Positions 21,518 to 30,982 of a stretch of DNA of 64,000 nucleotides are shown one piece after another; position 1 is the stretch's first letter, and each line of letters starts with the position of its first letter. The notes below the pieces were generated by a model. It did not search any database. It was given only the letters and a program-made list of their open reading frames with translations, and had not been told where the DNA came from. The position numbers were made by a program, and so were the translations under genes. This DNA is from Labrys miyagiensis. Its GTDB lineage: Bacteria > Pseudomonadota > Alphaproteobacteria > Rhizobiales > Labraceae. The stretch lies in assembly GCF_030160835.1 (NCBI RefSeq), contig NZ_BSPC01000023.1:62001-126000 (forward strand). The letters run 5' to 3'.

Positions 21518-22390
21518 ATGAACGCAGAGCGTACTGTGAACGAAGGCGGGTCGAAGAGGCCTCTTAGTTTCAACCCCTTGCTAGCCTTCTGGCCGACATG
21601 GCCCGCCGGGGGTTGGGGCAGAGAGCGGACCGGCACCCTTGCTGACTTCGCCACCGGCTATGCCGACTACGTGACTGAGGCGACTCAGCGGAGCATCGTT
21701 CTTGTTGATCTCCTGCGCCAGCACGGCAATCCCTTCCGCCACCTTGAATATTCGGCGGCCGGGATGATCGAGGCTTCCTGGAAGAACTACGGGGCGCTGC
21801 TCGACCTCTGGAAGGAAGCGGCTCTGATGACCGCCCACGGCTCTCCGCTGCTGCGGGCCGCCGTTGGCGTGCCTGAGCGCGAGACCGACACGGCGCGCCG
21901 CCCCACCCGCGTCGAGGCGATTCTCTATCCACCCGCCGCCACCGTCGAGGCATTGGCTGACGAAGCCGAGCCCGAGCCTGCCCCGGCCGGGCCGGTGGAT
22001 GAGATGCCGGTGGTTGCCCCCGAATCCAATCCCGCCGCTGAAGAGCCCACTGTCGAAGGCAGCGAAGATAGGGCGGCGATGGCTCTCCCGAGCGGTGAAA
22101 GCGATGTAGCGCCGCACCTTACCCCGAGCGAGACACCGGTGGACGAAGTCGAGCCGCAGCTCGCGCCGGGCGAGCCTGCGGATGAGACACTGGCAGTCGC
22201 CCCCGAATCCGAACCCACCACTGAAACGCCCGCTCCTGAAGAGCCTGCCGCCGAAGTTCCCCAAGACAAACCTGTTACCGCCAAGCCGGCCGCTGCCCGC
22301 AATGCCTCTATCAAGACCTCGGCCCGCCCGGCCACGGGCACCAGGCCTGCACCGGGCCGCAAGAGGAGCGAAGGGAACGACGCCGAGTAA
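21518..22390 (+). CDS. Phasin-like / DUF3141 N-terminal-like protein with acidic proline-rich tail
   Basis: A 290-residue protein. Residues 1-115 are helical and contain YADYVTEATQRSIVLVDLLR and a following NPFRHLEYSAAGMIEASWKN. This resembles the N-terminal region of polyhydroxyalkanoate-linked DUF3141 proteins and phasins (from memory). From about residue 130 it turns into a low-complexity Pro/Glu/Ala tail with repeated VAPESNPAAEEP-type units, ending with a basic stretch. The start has GGGAGG upstream. The next downstream sequence is a decayed MaoC domain, which normally follows DUF3141 in rhizobia, so this may be a truncated and re-tailed relic or a true phasin. Confidence 0.6.
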   Translation: MNAERTVNEGGSKRPLSFNPLLAFWPTWPAGGWGRERTGTLADFATGYADYVTEATQRSIVLVDLLRQHGNPFRHLEYSAAGMIEASWKNYGALLDLWKEAALMTAHGSPLLRAAVGVPERETDTARRPTRVEAILYPPAATVEALADEAEPEPAPAGPVDEMPVVAPESNPAAEEPTVEGSEDRAAMALPSGESDVAPHLTPSETPVDEVEPQLAPGEPADETLAVAPESEPTTETPAPEEPAAEVPQDKPVTAKPAAARNASIKTSARPATGTRPAPGRKRSEGNDAE

Positions 22391-22650
22391 GACCTGTGAT
22401 GATCTTGCCGTCGGCGACGAAGCTTTCATCGCAAGGCTGCTGACGCCGGATGATCTCCATGTCTTCGCTCATGCCAGCGGCAATCTCAATCCCGTGCATA
22501 GGATGGCGACGAGCGGGACGACCGCAACCCCGTTCCCTCCATGCTGCACTGCCCGATGTTCTCCGCGGTGCCCGGCGTTGACATCAACCTTCCGGAGGCC
22601 GGTCATGGCGCATGCCATCACATTGAACGCCTCGCCCCTGTCATAGGGAT
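22387..22650 (+). pseudogene. Remnant of a MaoC-like enoyl-CoA hydratase / phosphate acetyltransferase gene
   Basis: One frame reads KTCDDLAVGDEAFIARLLTP and then DDLHVFAHASGNLNPVH, the N-terminal hot-dog pattern of bifunctional enoyl-CoA hydratase/phosphate acetyltransferase. After about 22500 the match continues in another frame (NPVPSMLHCPMFSAVPGVDI), then stops. The catalytic Asp...His segment ends in NPVH. It is thus shifted and lacks everything beyond the first 90 residues. It joins the end of the phasin-like gene directly. Confidence 0.55.
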
Positions 22651-22702
22651 GGGTTGAGGCATGTCGGCACACCGTCGCTCAGCTTCGCGCCGACCGGCGG
22701 CA

Positions 22703-23587
22703 TCACTTGACGGCCGGCTCTGCCTTCACCGCCACCGCATCCTTATCCTTCGAATAGATGCGGATATAGTCGATCTGCATGTCGTAATGCCCGCTCGCCG
22801 GCATGGCGATCGGCCAGCCGCCGCCCATGGCGAGGTTGAACATCCAGAAGAATTTGTCGTCCATATTGGGGCGGAGCATCTTCAGCCTCTGAACCTCGGC
22901 GCCATCGAAATAGCAGATCACCTCGTTCTTGGTGACCTCGAAGCCATAGGTATGAAAATTGGCTGACATGTCGGGCAGATTGTATTTCACGCCGCCGGAA
23001 TCGGTCTTCTTGCCCCAATCATGCACGGTAGAGCGCATCACGGTCATGTCGTTGCCATAGGCCTCGATGCCGTCGATCTCGAAAGTGCCTTCCGGATCGC
23101 CGCCGGCATTTTGCGACTTCATGTTGATGGCCCAGTTCGCTGGCCACACGCCCGAGCCCGTCGGGAACTTCTGCCGGACCTCGACATAGCCTTCGCGGAA
23201 CACGGCGCTCGGTTTACGGCCGTTCGAGAAGGCGGTCGCGATCATGCCGGAATACCATTTGCGCTTCCAGCCGTTGGGATCGACGAAATTGGGATCATGG
23301 ATGGCGCGAATGTTCAGGACGCCGTCCTTGACGGTGTAGACCTGATTGAACTTGTCATGTTCCTTCGGATCGATCGTGATGAAATAACTGTCCGATCCCC
23401 ATTGCGCGCCATTGGGCTGCTTGCCGACCTGCCACTTCGTCAGGTCCAGCTTGTCGCCTTTGAATTCGTCGTCGAGGATGAGCTTGTAGCCGGTGAGATC
23501 GGGCCCGGCCGCCTGGGCCAGCGCCGGAACGGCAAGGAAACAGGCAGTCGTCAGCATCAGGGCCATGCGCCGGGCTGCGAGAGTCAT
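22703..23587 (-). CDS. Secreted family 16 glycoside hydrolase
   Basis: A 294-residue GH16 protein with a signal peptide of about 26 residues. The catalytic motif is EIDGIE, with Glu170 as nucleophile, Asp172, and Glu175 as acid/base. Flanking family sequence includes WPANWAIN and FHTYGFEVTKNEVICYFDG. Members cut beta-1,3 or mixed-link glucans and galactans; here it may trim an exopolysaccharide or an environmental polymer. The start at 23587 (MTLAARRM) has GGAAG upstream. Confidence 0.88.
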   Translation of the reverse strand: MTLAARRMALMLTTACFLAVPALAQAAGPDLTGYKLILDDEFKGDKLDLTKWQVGKQPNGAQWGSDSYFITIDPKEHDKFNQVYTVKDGVLNIRAIHDPNFVDPNGWKRKWYSGMIATAFSNGRKPSAVFREGYVEVRQKFPTGSGVWPANWAINMKSQNAGGDPEGTFEIDGIEAYGNDMTVMRSTVHDWGKKTDSGGVKYNLPDMSANFHTYGFEVTKNEVICYFDGAEVQRLKMLRPNMDDKFFWMFNLAMGGGWPIAMPASGHYDMQIDYIRIYSKDKDAVAVKAEPAVK

Positions 23588-23830
23588 GGTCACTTCCTTT
23601 CGGGCCGCCGATCGGCGACCGATGTCGAGACAGGAGCCGGTTCTGCCGCCCAAAGCGATGGTCGTTGGCCCGGCGGCATGGTGCGTTGCGAAAGACTGCC
23701 AAACGCCATAGCAGCGGGCAACGCCCACTTTATGACGAACCCTGACCAATTGATTGACGGGCGGGGATCGGAGCGCCACCCCTACATTGGATTGCTCATC
23801 CCTATAAGTGCAACTTAAGGATGCGCAATC

Positions 23831-24904
23831 TTATCGGCAGGCTTTCCAGTGACCCATGTCCATATGGAAATGGTCTTCGTGATAGCCGTCGGAACCGGGA
23901 CCGAGCACGACCTGGAAGACATCGCAGGTCACTCCATGCACATCCTTGAGGAAGGCAGCATCGGCGCCCTTGCCATAGAAATCCTTCTTCACCGTGATTT
24001 CCTTGCCGCTAGCGGTGATGTAGCCGGAAATATCGATGGCATTGCCGTGGGCATGTTCGGAGAGCTTGGCGCCCTTGATGTTGTTCATGCCGCGGCAGTC
24101 ATAGGAAGCGGCCACCCTGATCGCCACCACGCTTTCGCCGAGTTCCTTCCTGGCCGCCGCCTGCATCCCCGCCTCCCAGCGCACCAGCCCACCGACCATG
24201 GCGCTGTCGACGGTTGCGGCAGGCTCCAGCGTGGTGCGGCTGCTGGGCCCCAGCGCCATCAGCCGGTAGGGCTGGGGCACGCTGCAGGCACCCTTGGCGA
24301 TCGCCGCCTCAGGCGTCATGCGCGCGAGGTTGTTGATGGCGATGCCTGCCCCGGGGAAGGCGCCGAGCATGGCGACCTTGGTCTCAGGCTGGGGCGGATT
24401 GGCGCCGGGATCGAGACTCATGCGGTCGTCGATGCCGCCCGGGCGGCGGACCGGCAGCGGCACGAAGGCGTGGGTCAGCGTGCCCGGCGGGATCACGCTT
24501 CCGGGCCGCACTTCCGGCTGCGTCGGTACGGTGGCGCTGGCCTGCCCCTCGGGCTGAGCGTTCGGCTGGGGCGCCGGCTGCGCCATGTCGATACCAGTGT
24601 CGGGCCGCTCGGGCGGCAGCGGCGTGTCTGCATAGGCGGCCACGGTCCCCGGCAGATCCGGCCGTTCCGGCGGCGTGGGCACGCCACGTGTGATGATCTC
24701 CGGCAGGTCGTCCAGGCCGATCGAGGCCTTGATCGCCTTCATCAGCCTGGGTTTGGGCGTGAAAGGCTTCAGCGGTCTGGCCGCTGCTGCGTCGAAGCTC
24801 TTTTGGAAATAGTCCGGGAGGGGAACCAGCGGGGCATCGGCCGTCTCAGCCGCCGCACTGCCGCAAAACAACGCCAGAAGAACACAAGCGACGCCAACGC
24901 GCAT
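23831..24904 (-). CDS. Extensin-like family protein (peptidase M15-like C-terminus)
   Basis: A 357-residue secreted protein. The signal peptide ends around CGSAAAE and a proline-rich middle (residues 60-170) follows. The C-terminal extensin-like domain has MVGGLVRWEAGMQAAARKEL, SEHAHGNAIDISGY and YHEDHFHMDM. The His/Asp/His arrangement recalls the zinc site of M15 D,D-peptidases, so a periplasmic peptidoglycan role is likely but unproven. The ATG at 24904 has GGAGGAG upstream. It is transcribed just after carA on the same strand. Confidence 0.85.
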   Translation of the reverse strand: MRVGVACVLLALFCGSAAAETADAPLVPLPDYFQKSFDAAAARPLKPFTPKPRLMKAIKASIGLDDLPEIITRGVPTPPERPDLPGTVAAYADTPLPPERPDTGIDMAQPAPQPNAQPEGQASATVPTQPEVRPGSVIPPGTLTHAFVPLPVRRPGGIDDRMSLDPGANPPQPETKVAMLGAFPGAGIAINNLARMTPEAAIAKGACSVPQPYRLMALGPSSRTTLEPAATVDSAMVGGLVRWEAGMQAAARKELGESVVAIRVAASYDCRGMNNIKGAKLSEHAHGNAIDISGYITASGKEITVKKDFYGKGADAAFLKDVHGVTCDVFQVVLGPGSDGYHEDHFHMDMGHWKACR

Positions 24905-24924
24905 GCACACTCCTCCGGTTGCGG

Positions 24925-26136
24925 TCAGGCGTTTTGTTGCGCAACTGCGGCAACACCATGGCGGGACGCCATGTTTTCGACAAACCGCTTAAAGAGGTAG
25001 TGACTATCCTGTGGACCGGGCGAAGCCTCGGGGTGGTGCTGCACCGAGAAGACCGGCCGGCCCTTGAGGGCGATGCCGCAATTGGAGCCGTCGAACAACG
25101 AGGCATGCGTCTCGACGACGCCCTCGGGCAGGCTGTCGCGATCGATGGCGAAGCCGTGGTTCATCGAGACGATCTCCACCTTGTCGGTGGTGAAGTCCTT
25201 CACCGGATGATTGGCGCCGTGGTGCCCCTGCTTCATCTTTTTGGTACGGGCGCCAAGCGCCAGGCCCAGCATCTGGTGGCCGAGGCAGATGCCGAAGATC
25301 GGGATGTCCATCTCCAGGAGGGCCTTGATCACCGGCACGGCATATTCGCCCGTCGCAGCCGGATCCCCCGGGCCGTTGGAGAGGAAGACGCCATCGGGCT
25401 TCAGCGCAAGGATATCCTCGGCCGGCGTCGTGGCCGGCACCACCGTGACGGCGCAGTCGGCAGCGGCGAGCAGGCGCAGGATGTTGCGCTTGATGCCGTA
25501 GTCGACGGCGACGACGCGATATTTCGGAGTGCCGAGTTGGCCATAGCCGTTCGACCACTCCCAGGTGGTCTGGTCCCAGTCGAAACGCTGGGCGGTGGTG
25601 ACAGGCGGCACGAGGTCGAGGCCGTCCATCGAAGGCAGGCCGGCAGCTTCGCGCTTCAAGGCCTCGACATCGAAATTGCCGTCAGGATCGAAGGCGAGCA
25701 CCGCATTCGGCATGCCGCCCTCGCGGATGCGGGCGGTCAGAGCACGGGTGTCGATTCCGGTGATGCCGGCGATGTTGCGGGCCTTCAGCCAGCCGTCGAG
25801 ATGGCGGCTGGCGCGGTAATTGGCGGGCTCGGTGATCGGCGCATGCAGCACCACGCCACGCACGCCCGAACTCGCGGCCATGTTCACCGTCTCGATGTCC
25901 TCGTCATTGACGCCGACATTGCCGATATGGGGAAAGGTGAAGGTGATGATCTGGCCGGCATAGGAGGGGTCGGTGAGGATTTCTTCGTAACCCGTCATCG
26001 CCGTGTTGAAGCACAATTCGCCCGAAGCCTTGGTGATGGCGCCGAGGCCCTGGCCTTCGATCACCGTGCCGTCGGCGAGGACGAGAAGAGCGGTCGCCTT
26101 GGGTTCTGCCCAGCCGTCTTGCCAGCCATTTTCCAT
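24925..26136 (-). CDS. carA: Carbamoyl-phosphate synthase small (glutaminase) subunit
   Basis: A 403-residue CarA. The N-terminal domain has TAMTGYEEILTDPSYAGQII. The class I glutamine amidotransferase domain has SNGPGDPA, the nucleophile Cys in PIFGICLGHQMLG, and the His/Glu pair in VQHHPEASPGPQD. It releases ammonia from glutamine and channels it to CarB. It is about 6.6 kb from carB on the same strand; the next gene downstream is the extensin-like gene only 20 bases away. Confidence 0.97.
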   Translation of the reverse strand: MENGWQDGWAEPKATALLVLADGTVIEGQGLGAITKASGELCFNTAMTGYEEILTDPSYAGQIITFTFPHIGNVGVNDEDIETVNMAASSGVRGVVLHAPITEPANYRASRHLDGWLKARNIAGITGIDTRALTARIREGGMPNAVLAFDPDGNFDVEALKREAAGLPSMDGLDLVPPVTTAQRFDWDQTTWEWSNGYGQLGTPKYRVVAVDYGIKRNILRLLAAADCAVTVVPATTPAEDILALKPDGVFLSNGPGDPAATGEYAVPVIKALLEMDIPIFGICLGHQMLGLALGARTKKMKQGHHGANHPVKDFTTDKVEIVSMNHGFAIDRDSLPEGVVETHASLFDGSNCGIALKGRPVFSVQHHPEASPGPQDSHYLFKRFVENMASRHGVAAVAQQNA

Positions 26137-26381
26137 GCGATCGACCTCATCCTTGCTTGTGCGACTGTCATTTTCATCTTAAGTGCCAGATGAATGGCGG
26201 CGGCATAGCATGCGCCGCCCGGCAGACGCGGCGGAAATTAGGGATCGGACGGCCTGCCGTCAACCCTTCTCGCTAACCAAATAATCAAGCAATAACAATG
26301 GCTTGCGTTTGGAGCGGCAAATAATCCACTGCGGCAGGCCGTTTTCGAAGGTTTTGATTCTAAGGAAGAAGGCAGGCACCC

Positions 26382-26843
26382 ATGTCTCTGCGCGAGGAAT
26401 TCACCACCGCCGTCAAGGACGCCATGAAGAGCGGCGACAAGCCGCGCCTGTCGGTCGTGCGCATGATCCAGGCCGGGCTGAAGGACCGCGACATCGCCGC
26501 GCGCGGCGGCGAGCATGACGGCAAGATCCCGGAGAGCGAGATTCTCTCCATGCTGCAGAAGATGATCAAGCAGGCGCAGGAAACGCTGGAGACGGCGACC
26601 AAGGCCGGCCGCGCCGAGATGGCGGAGAACACCAGGGCCGAGATCGAAACCCTCTCCTCCTTCCTGCCCCGGCAGATGGACGTGTCCGAGACCAAGGCCG
26701 CCATCGCGGCTGTCGTGACCGAGATCGGCGCAGCCGGCGTCAAGGATATGGGCAAGGTCATGGCCGTGCTGAAGGAACGCTTCGCCGGTAAGATGGACTT
26801 CGCCAAGACGAGCCCGCTCGTGAAGGAAGCCTTGAGCGGCTGA
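26382..26843 (+). CDS. GatB/YqeY domain protein
   Basis: A 153-residue YqeY-type protein, the normal length. Typical segments are LREEFTTAVKDAMKSGDK at the start, LSSFLPRQMD near residue 90, and MGKVMAVLKERFAGKMDFA at the C-terminus. The domain resembles the tRNA-binding tail of GatB and is thought to act near tRNA amidation. It is divergent from carA, a common arrangement in alphaproteobacteria, where rpoD and dnaG are often close; here those genes are 10 kb away. Confidence 0.92.
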   Translation: MSLREEFTTAVKDAMKSGDKPRLSVVRMIQAGLKDRDIAARGGEHDGKIPESEILSMLQKMIKQAQETLETATKAGRAEMAENTRAEIETLSSFLPRQMDVSETKAAIAAVVTEIGAAGVKDMGKVMAVLKERFAGKMDFAKTSPLVKEALSG

Positions 26844-27014
26844 TAGCAGGCCGGGCAGGCCAGTTGGCCGCAGCGAGATCCTGCACTTTGCAAAAGAAGG
26901 GGCGGCGCAACTGCCTCCCGTTACCTTAACCTTCTTTTAACACTTTCGCGCTCTCCCCTTCCCTGTTCCCGCCGGTCCGGCTAAATTGCCGGGCGCTCAC
27001 GGAACGAGAACGGC

Positions 27015-28154
27015 ATGGCGTCTATCCTTAGAATGTTCCTGCAGCTCTGCGCCATGCTGGCGGTGGCTGCAAGTCTCGCCTCCTGCTCAGACCGGCCGGG
27101 CCCCAATCTGCTGCATCCGGTGGTGGGCGCCGCGGGCGTCGGAACGCCCATCAAGGTGCTGGTGGCGACTACGCGCCAGCGATCGGACACCGACAGCCTT
27201 GATTTCACCAACAAGCGCAATTTCGGGCTGAGCTACGAACAATACTCCATCTCGATTCCGCCCAATCACCTGCCGGGCAAGATCGAATGGCCCAGTTCCC
27301 CACCGGGCGATCCAGCTCGCAATTTCGTGGTAACCAGTGCCAGCGAACTCGATGAGAGTGGCTTCAACCGCGCGCTGTTCGCCGGCAAGAAGGGCGGCGG
27401 AGACGTCGTCGTCTTCATCCATGGCTACAACACCAATTACCAGGAAGCGGTCTACCGCGTTGCCCAGCTCAGCAAGGACAGCGGCTTTCCCGGCGCGGTG
27501 GTGGCCTTTGCCTGGCCTTCGATGGGCACCCTCACCGGCTATGTCGCAGACCGCGAGGCGAGCACCTATTCACGCGACTATTTCGAGACGTTCCTCAACG
27601 ATCTCGCCCGCGCGCCGGGTGTAAAGCGCATCCATATCATTGCCCACTCCATGGGCAACTGGCTGACGGTGGAGACGCTGCGCCAGGCCAAGATGCGCGG
27701 CAACTCGGCTTTCCTGCCCAAGCTGGGCGAAGTCTTCCTGATGTCACCCGATATCGATGTCACTGTCTTCCGTACCCAACTCGATGCGATCGGCAAGCTC
27801 AACGAACCGATAACGGTGGGCGTCTCGCGCGACGATCGCGCACTCGGAGCCTCGCAACGCCTGGCCGGCGACGTGCCACGCGTCGGCAATGTGCTCCTCG
27901 AGGATCCGAAGGCGCAGGCGGCCATCCAGCATTATGGCCTGCGTGTAATCGACATGTCGGACAGCAAGAGCATCGATTCGATGAACCACAGCAAGTTCGT
28001 GTCGATCCTGCCGGCGCTGAACGAGGTCGCCAAGAACGACACCATGGTGGCGCGCGGCAACCCGGTCTCGCGCACCGGCGTGTTCGTCGTGGACACCGCC
28101 GGCACCATCCTGACGGCGCCGCTGCGCCTCGGCGAAGCCGTGCTGGGGCAGTGA
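27015..28154 (+). CDS. DUF900 alpha/beta-hydrolase lipoprotein
   Basis: A 379-residue protein with a signal peptide and lipobox-like LASC near residue 27. The alpha/beta-hydrolase core has VVVFIHGYNTNYQEAVYRVA around 135 and the nucleophile elbow AHSMGN (Ser) near residue 213, typical of DUF900. A His within the C-terminal part (MNHSKFVS) would complete the triad. Substrate unknown; lipid-anchored esterase activity is inferred from the fold. Confidence 0.85.
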   Translation: MASILRMFLQLCAMLAVAASLASCSDRPGPNLLHPVVGAAGVGTPIKVLVATTRQRSDTDSLDFTNKRNFGLSYEQYSISIPPNHLPGKIEWPSSPPGDPARNFVVTSASELDESGFNRALFAGKKGGGDVVVFIHGYNTNYQEAVYRVAQLSKDSGFPGAVVAFAWPSMGTLTGYVADREASTYSRDYFETFLNDLARAPGVKRIHIIAHSMGNWLTVETLRQAKMRGNSAFLPKLGEVFLMSPDIDVTVFRTQLDAIGKLNEPITVGVSRDDRALGASQRLAGDVPRVGNVLLEDPKAQAAIQHYGLRVIDMSDSKSIDSMNHSKFVSILPALNEVAKNDTMVARGNPVSRTGVFVVDTAGTILTAPLRLGEAVLGQ

Positions 28155-28157
28155 GCC

Positions 28158-29084
28158 TCACGCCTTCCTGAAGCTGTCGGCGGTGAGCGGTATGCCCTCC
28201 TCCAGCGGCGTCGGCTTCAGGCCGAAGCGGCGCTCGAACTTGCTGCTGTCGACCAGGAAAGGACGATCGTGCTGGAACGAGGTCTCGTGCCATTCGCGGA
28301 TGAAGGGCATGAACAGGCCGACGAGCGGCATGAGCCAGCCGGGCATCTCCATCAGGCGCAGCTTCACGCCGAGCCGGCCCGCCGCCATGGCGAGGATCTC
28401 GCGCGGGGTCCGCGCTGGCACGCTCGGCGCATGCCAGACCTGGCCATAGGCGTCGTCGGGCGCATCGAGCAGCAGGATGGCGGCGCGGGCGACATCCGGC
28501 ACATAGGCCAGCGCATGCGGCGCGTCGGGCTTGACGACGAGCTGCGCGCTCCTGCCCCGCGCCAGGGCGCCGATGGTGGGCGTGCCCAAGATCGAATTGG
28601 CGACGCCAGGCCCGTAGAAATCGGGCGCGCGTAGCGCCGCGGCCTTGACGCCGGAAGCCTGCCACTGCCGCGTGATGGCGGCGCGCACCTTGCCCTTGCG
28701 GCCGTTCGCGGCCATCGGCATGTCCTCGCGCAGCGGCTCGACCTGCGGGCCGTACATATAGAGATTGTCGATGAAGATCAGCCGCGCGCCGCTGGCGATG
28801 CAGGCCGCCAGCATGTTCGCCATCACCTTGGGCCAGGTCGTTTCCCACACCGCGGCCTCATAGGGCAGGCCGATGGTGCAGATCAGTACGCTGGCACCGT
28901 GCATCAGGCGCATCAGCGCGGCGCCGTCGACGGCGTCGCAGGGCTCGAATTCGGCCCCTGGCGGCAGTCTGCCTGGCTGCTTGCGCTGCGCGATCACGCT
29001 TGCCCGCCCCGCCTGCCCCAATTGCTCGGCTATCGACAGGCCGACCGGGCCACCGCCCAAGATCACAATCCGTTCCGACATCAT
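28158..29084 (-). CDS. NAD(P)-binding epimerase/dehydratase-like protein
   Basis: A 308-residue Rossmann protein with GGGPVGLSIAEQLGQAG at the N-terminus and FIDNLYMYGP, an extended SDR-type Tyr region, near residue 105. It resembles atypical NAD-dependent epimerases and NmrA-like proteins. Two consecutive ATG codons begin it (29084 and 29081), with GAGGAG just upstream; the spacing fits the second slightly better. The divergent LysR gene at 29165 is probably its regulator. Confidence 0.82.
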   Translation of the reverse strand: MMSERIVILGGGPVGLSIAEQLGQAGRASVIAQRKQPGRLPPGAEFEPCDAVDGAALMRLMHGASVLICTIGLPYEAAVWETTWPKVMANMLAACIASGARLIFIDNLYMYGPQVEPLREDMPMAANGRKGKVRAAITRQWQASGVKAAALRAPDFYGPGVANSILGTPTIGALARGRSAQLVVKPDAPHALAYVPDVARAAILLLDAPDDAYGQVWHAPSVPARTPREILAMAAGRLGVKLRLMEMPGWLMPLVGLFMPFIREWHETSFQHDRPFLVDSSKFERRFGLKPTPLEEGIPLTADSFRKA

Positions 29085-29164
29085 TGCCTCCTCTTGATAG
29101 GAGAGGGATAGCAAGCGCCCTATCATAATTCCAATGCATGTTTTATATTCACACTATGCGTAGC

Positions 29165-30076
29165 ATGCATTTGAAGGCGATCGATCTCAACCTGTTGACG
29201 GCGCTCGGCGCCCTGCTCTCCCAGCGCAGCGTCAGCCGCGCGGCACGCGAGGTCGGCCTCAGCCAACCGGCGATGAGCCGGGCGCTGGACCGGTTGCGCC
29301 ACCTCTTCGGCGACGATCTGATGGTCCGCTCCGGCGCCGGCATGGTGCTCACCGCGCGGGCCGAGGCGCTCGCCCCGCGCGTGCAGGTGCTGCTCGCCGA
29401 TATCATCGATGTCGTGGCGGAGCCCGATTTCGATCCTGCCCGCGAAAGGCGCACCGTGCGCATCGCCGCCGTCGACTCACAGACGGCGCTGTTCTTTCCT
29501 GGCGCGATGGCGCGCCTGCTCAAGGAGGCGCCGGATGTCGATCTGCGCGCCGTGCCGATCGGTCCCGACATCAGCAGGCGCATGCAGGCCTGCGAGATCG
29601 ACCTCACCTTCTCGCTGGCCAACTATCCCCTGCCGTCGGGCGCCCATAGCGAGCGCCTCCTCGACGACAGGCTCGCTTTGATACTGCGCCGCGGCCATCC
29701 GGCGGCCGCCGGCCAGACCCTCACCCTCGCCGACTATGCCGCCCTCAGCCATGTCACCGTATCGATCTTCGGCGACAGCTACACTGAAGCCGACGCCGCC
29801 CTGGCTGCCGCCGGGCTCGAACGGCGCATCGCCCTGACGACGCCGCATTTCACCGCGGCGCTGGCAGCGGTGGCGCAGACCGATATGGTGACGGTGCTCT
29901 CTCGCGCTTTTGCCCTGCAATTCGCCGAGCCGCTCGGCCTCGTGCTGCGCGAGCCGCCGTTCCAGGCAAGGGCCCTGCCCGTCACTTTGGTCTGGCCTGC
30001 GGCCCGCAAGCACGACCGCCTGCTGGCCTGGCTGCGCGGCGTGTTCAAGGATGTCGCTGCGGGGCTGGCGGCCTAA
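29165..30076 (+). CDS. LysR-family regulator, divergent from the epimerase-like gene
   Basis: A 303-residue LysR protein of the NodD/LeuO-like group. MHLKAIDLNLLTALGALLSQ opens it and the helix-turn-helix is SVSRAAREVGLSQPAMSRAL near residues 22-41. The effector domain begins near RRTVRIAAVDSQTALFFPGA. Starts at 29138 and 29156 are also in frame; 29165 fits the family N-terminus best, and no clear ribosome site decides it. The 80-base gap to the epimerase gene should hold a shared operator. Confidence 0.88.
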   Translation: MHLKAIDLNLLTALGALLSQRSVSRAAREVGLSQPAMSRALDRLRHLFGDDLMVRSGAGMVLTARAEALAPRVQVLLADIIDVVAEPDFDPARERRTVRIAAVDSQTALFFPGAMARLLKEAPDVDLRAVPIGPDISRRMQACEIDLTFSLANYPLPSGAHSERLLDDRLALILRRGHPAAAGQTLTLADYAALSHVTVSIFGDSYTEADAALAAAGLERRIALTTPHFTAALAAVAQTDMVTVLSRAFALQFAEPLGLVLREPPFQARALPVTLVWPAARKHDRLLAWLRGVFKDVAAGLAA

Positions 30077-30088
30077 GGCGAGTAAAGA

Positions 30089-30256
30089 TCAGAAATCGTT
30101 TGGATGAACATATCCCCGCCGATTGCGGATAAACGAAACCCTGCCGGTGAACAAAGCGATCATGAAGGCGAAAGCACCACCAATGGCGTGGAGGCTGGCG
30201 GCAATATCAAGCGCCTGCAAGAGCCATAGTAACGTGATCAATAGTAAAGTGATCAT
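30089..30256 (-). CDS. Possible 55-residue membrane protein
   Basis: An open frame reading MITLLLITLLWLLQALDIAA, then a second hydrophobic stretch AIGGAFAFMIALFTG, then a basic end with SFIRNRRGYVHPNDF. Two membrane helices with a positive cytoplasmic tail would fit a real small inner-membrane protein. The ribosome site is weak (TGGGATGGGCAC). It lies tail to tail with the LysR gene. No family recognised. Confidence 0.4.
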   Translation of the reverse strand: MITLLLITLLWLLQALDIAASLHAIGGAFAFMIALFTGRVSFIRNRRGYVHPNDF

Positions 30257-30982
30257 GTGCCCATCCCAATGAAGCGTGCCGTGATCCGATACCCTGAAGC
30301 CGGCATTGGTGTGTCGGAACCATGGCGGCCGCGGCCCTTGTGTCGCTACTTCGTCGTCCGATAAGCATGTCAGCCGCTATTGAGCTTGGGCTTCGGCCCT
30401 TGTCGCTCGGAACAATGACCGCACCGTCGCCTTGAGACGCCCAAGGGATCGAGCACAATCGGCCGCGCCTCGAATTGCTGTATCCAAGAATATACACAAC
30501 CATGGATACGACCGCCGGGCAGCGGCGTTTCGCATTTCACGGGCAGTCACGGCCAGCGCTCAGAGTAGCCATGCTGCTTTGTCGATCCTCGGCATCGCCA
30601 AACTGATTATGCATGCCATCCAAACTCCTATTCATTATCAAATTTTAATGTCGGATTATGAAGTATATATTGTGATTAACCCTGCTCTTTGAGCAATCTT
30701 ACTTTAGGTATTCATTCTGTCATAAAATATAACTTCAATATAATCATTTTGTCATAAATATATATGTGACTTTTAAGGCACATATCCTTGTTATAAAATC
30801 GTCACATCAATCTCAGATTGTATTTTATATTGTAAGTACACTCCTGATTCAGCAAGTAGGTTGCGGCTCTCGTTTCGCGAGCATCATGTGCTGATTGCAT
30901 CTTATAGCAAGCAGGCCGGAGCTTGGTACCGGAACGAACCAGCCCAAACGTACGCAATCCAACTTGCTCAGAGAGCCTTCCG
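30257..30982. other. Porin upstream region, very AT-rich in its second half
   Basis: No gene is seen. From about 30590 to 30850 the DNA becomes far richer in A and T than its surroundings, with repeated TGTCATAAA/ATATA tracts. This suggests a long regulatory region for the porin gene. The stretch 30260-30580 shows only short frames without support. Confidence 0.55.
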
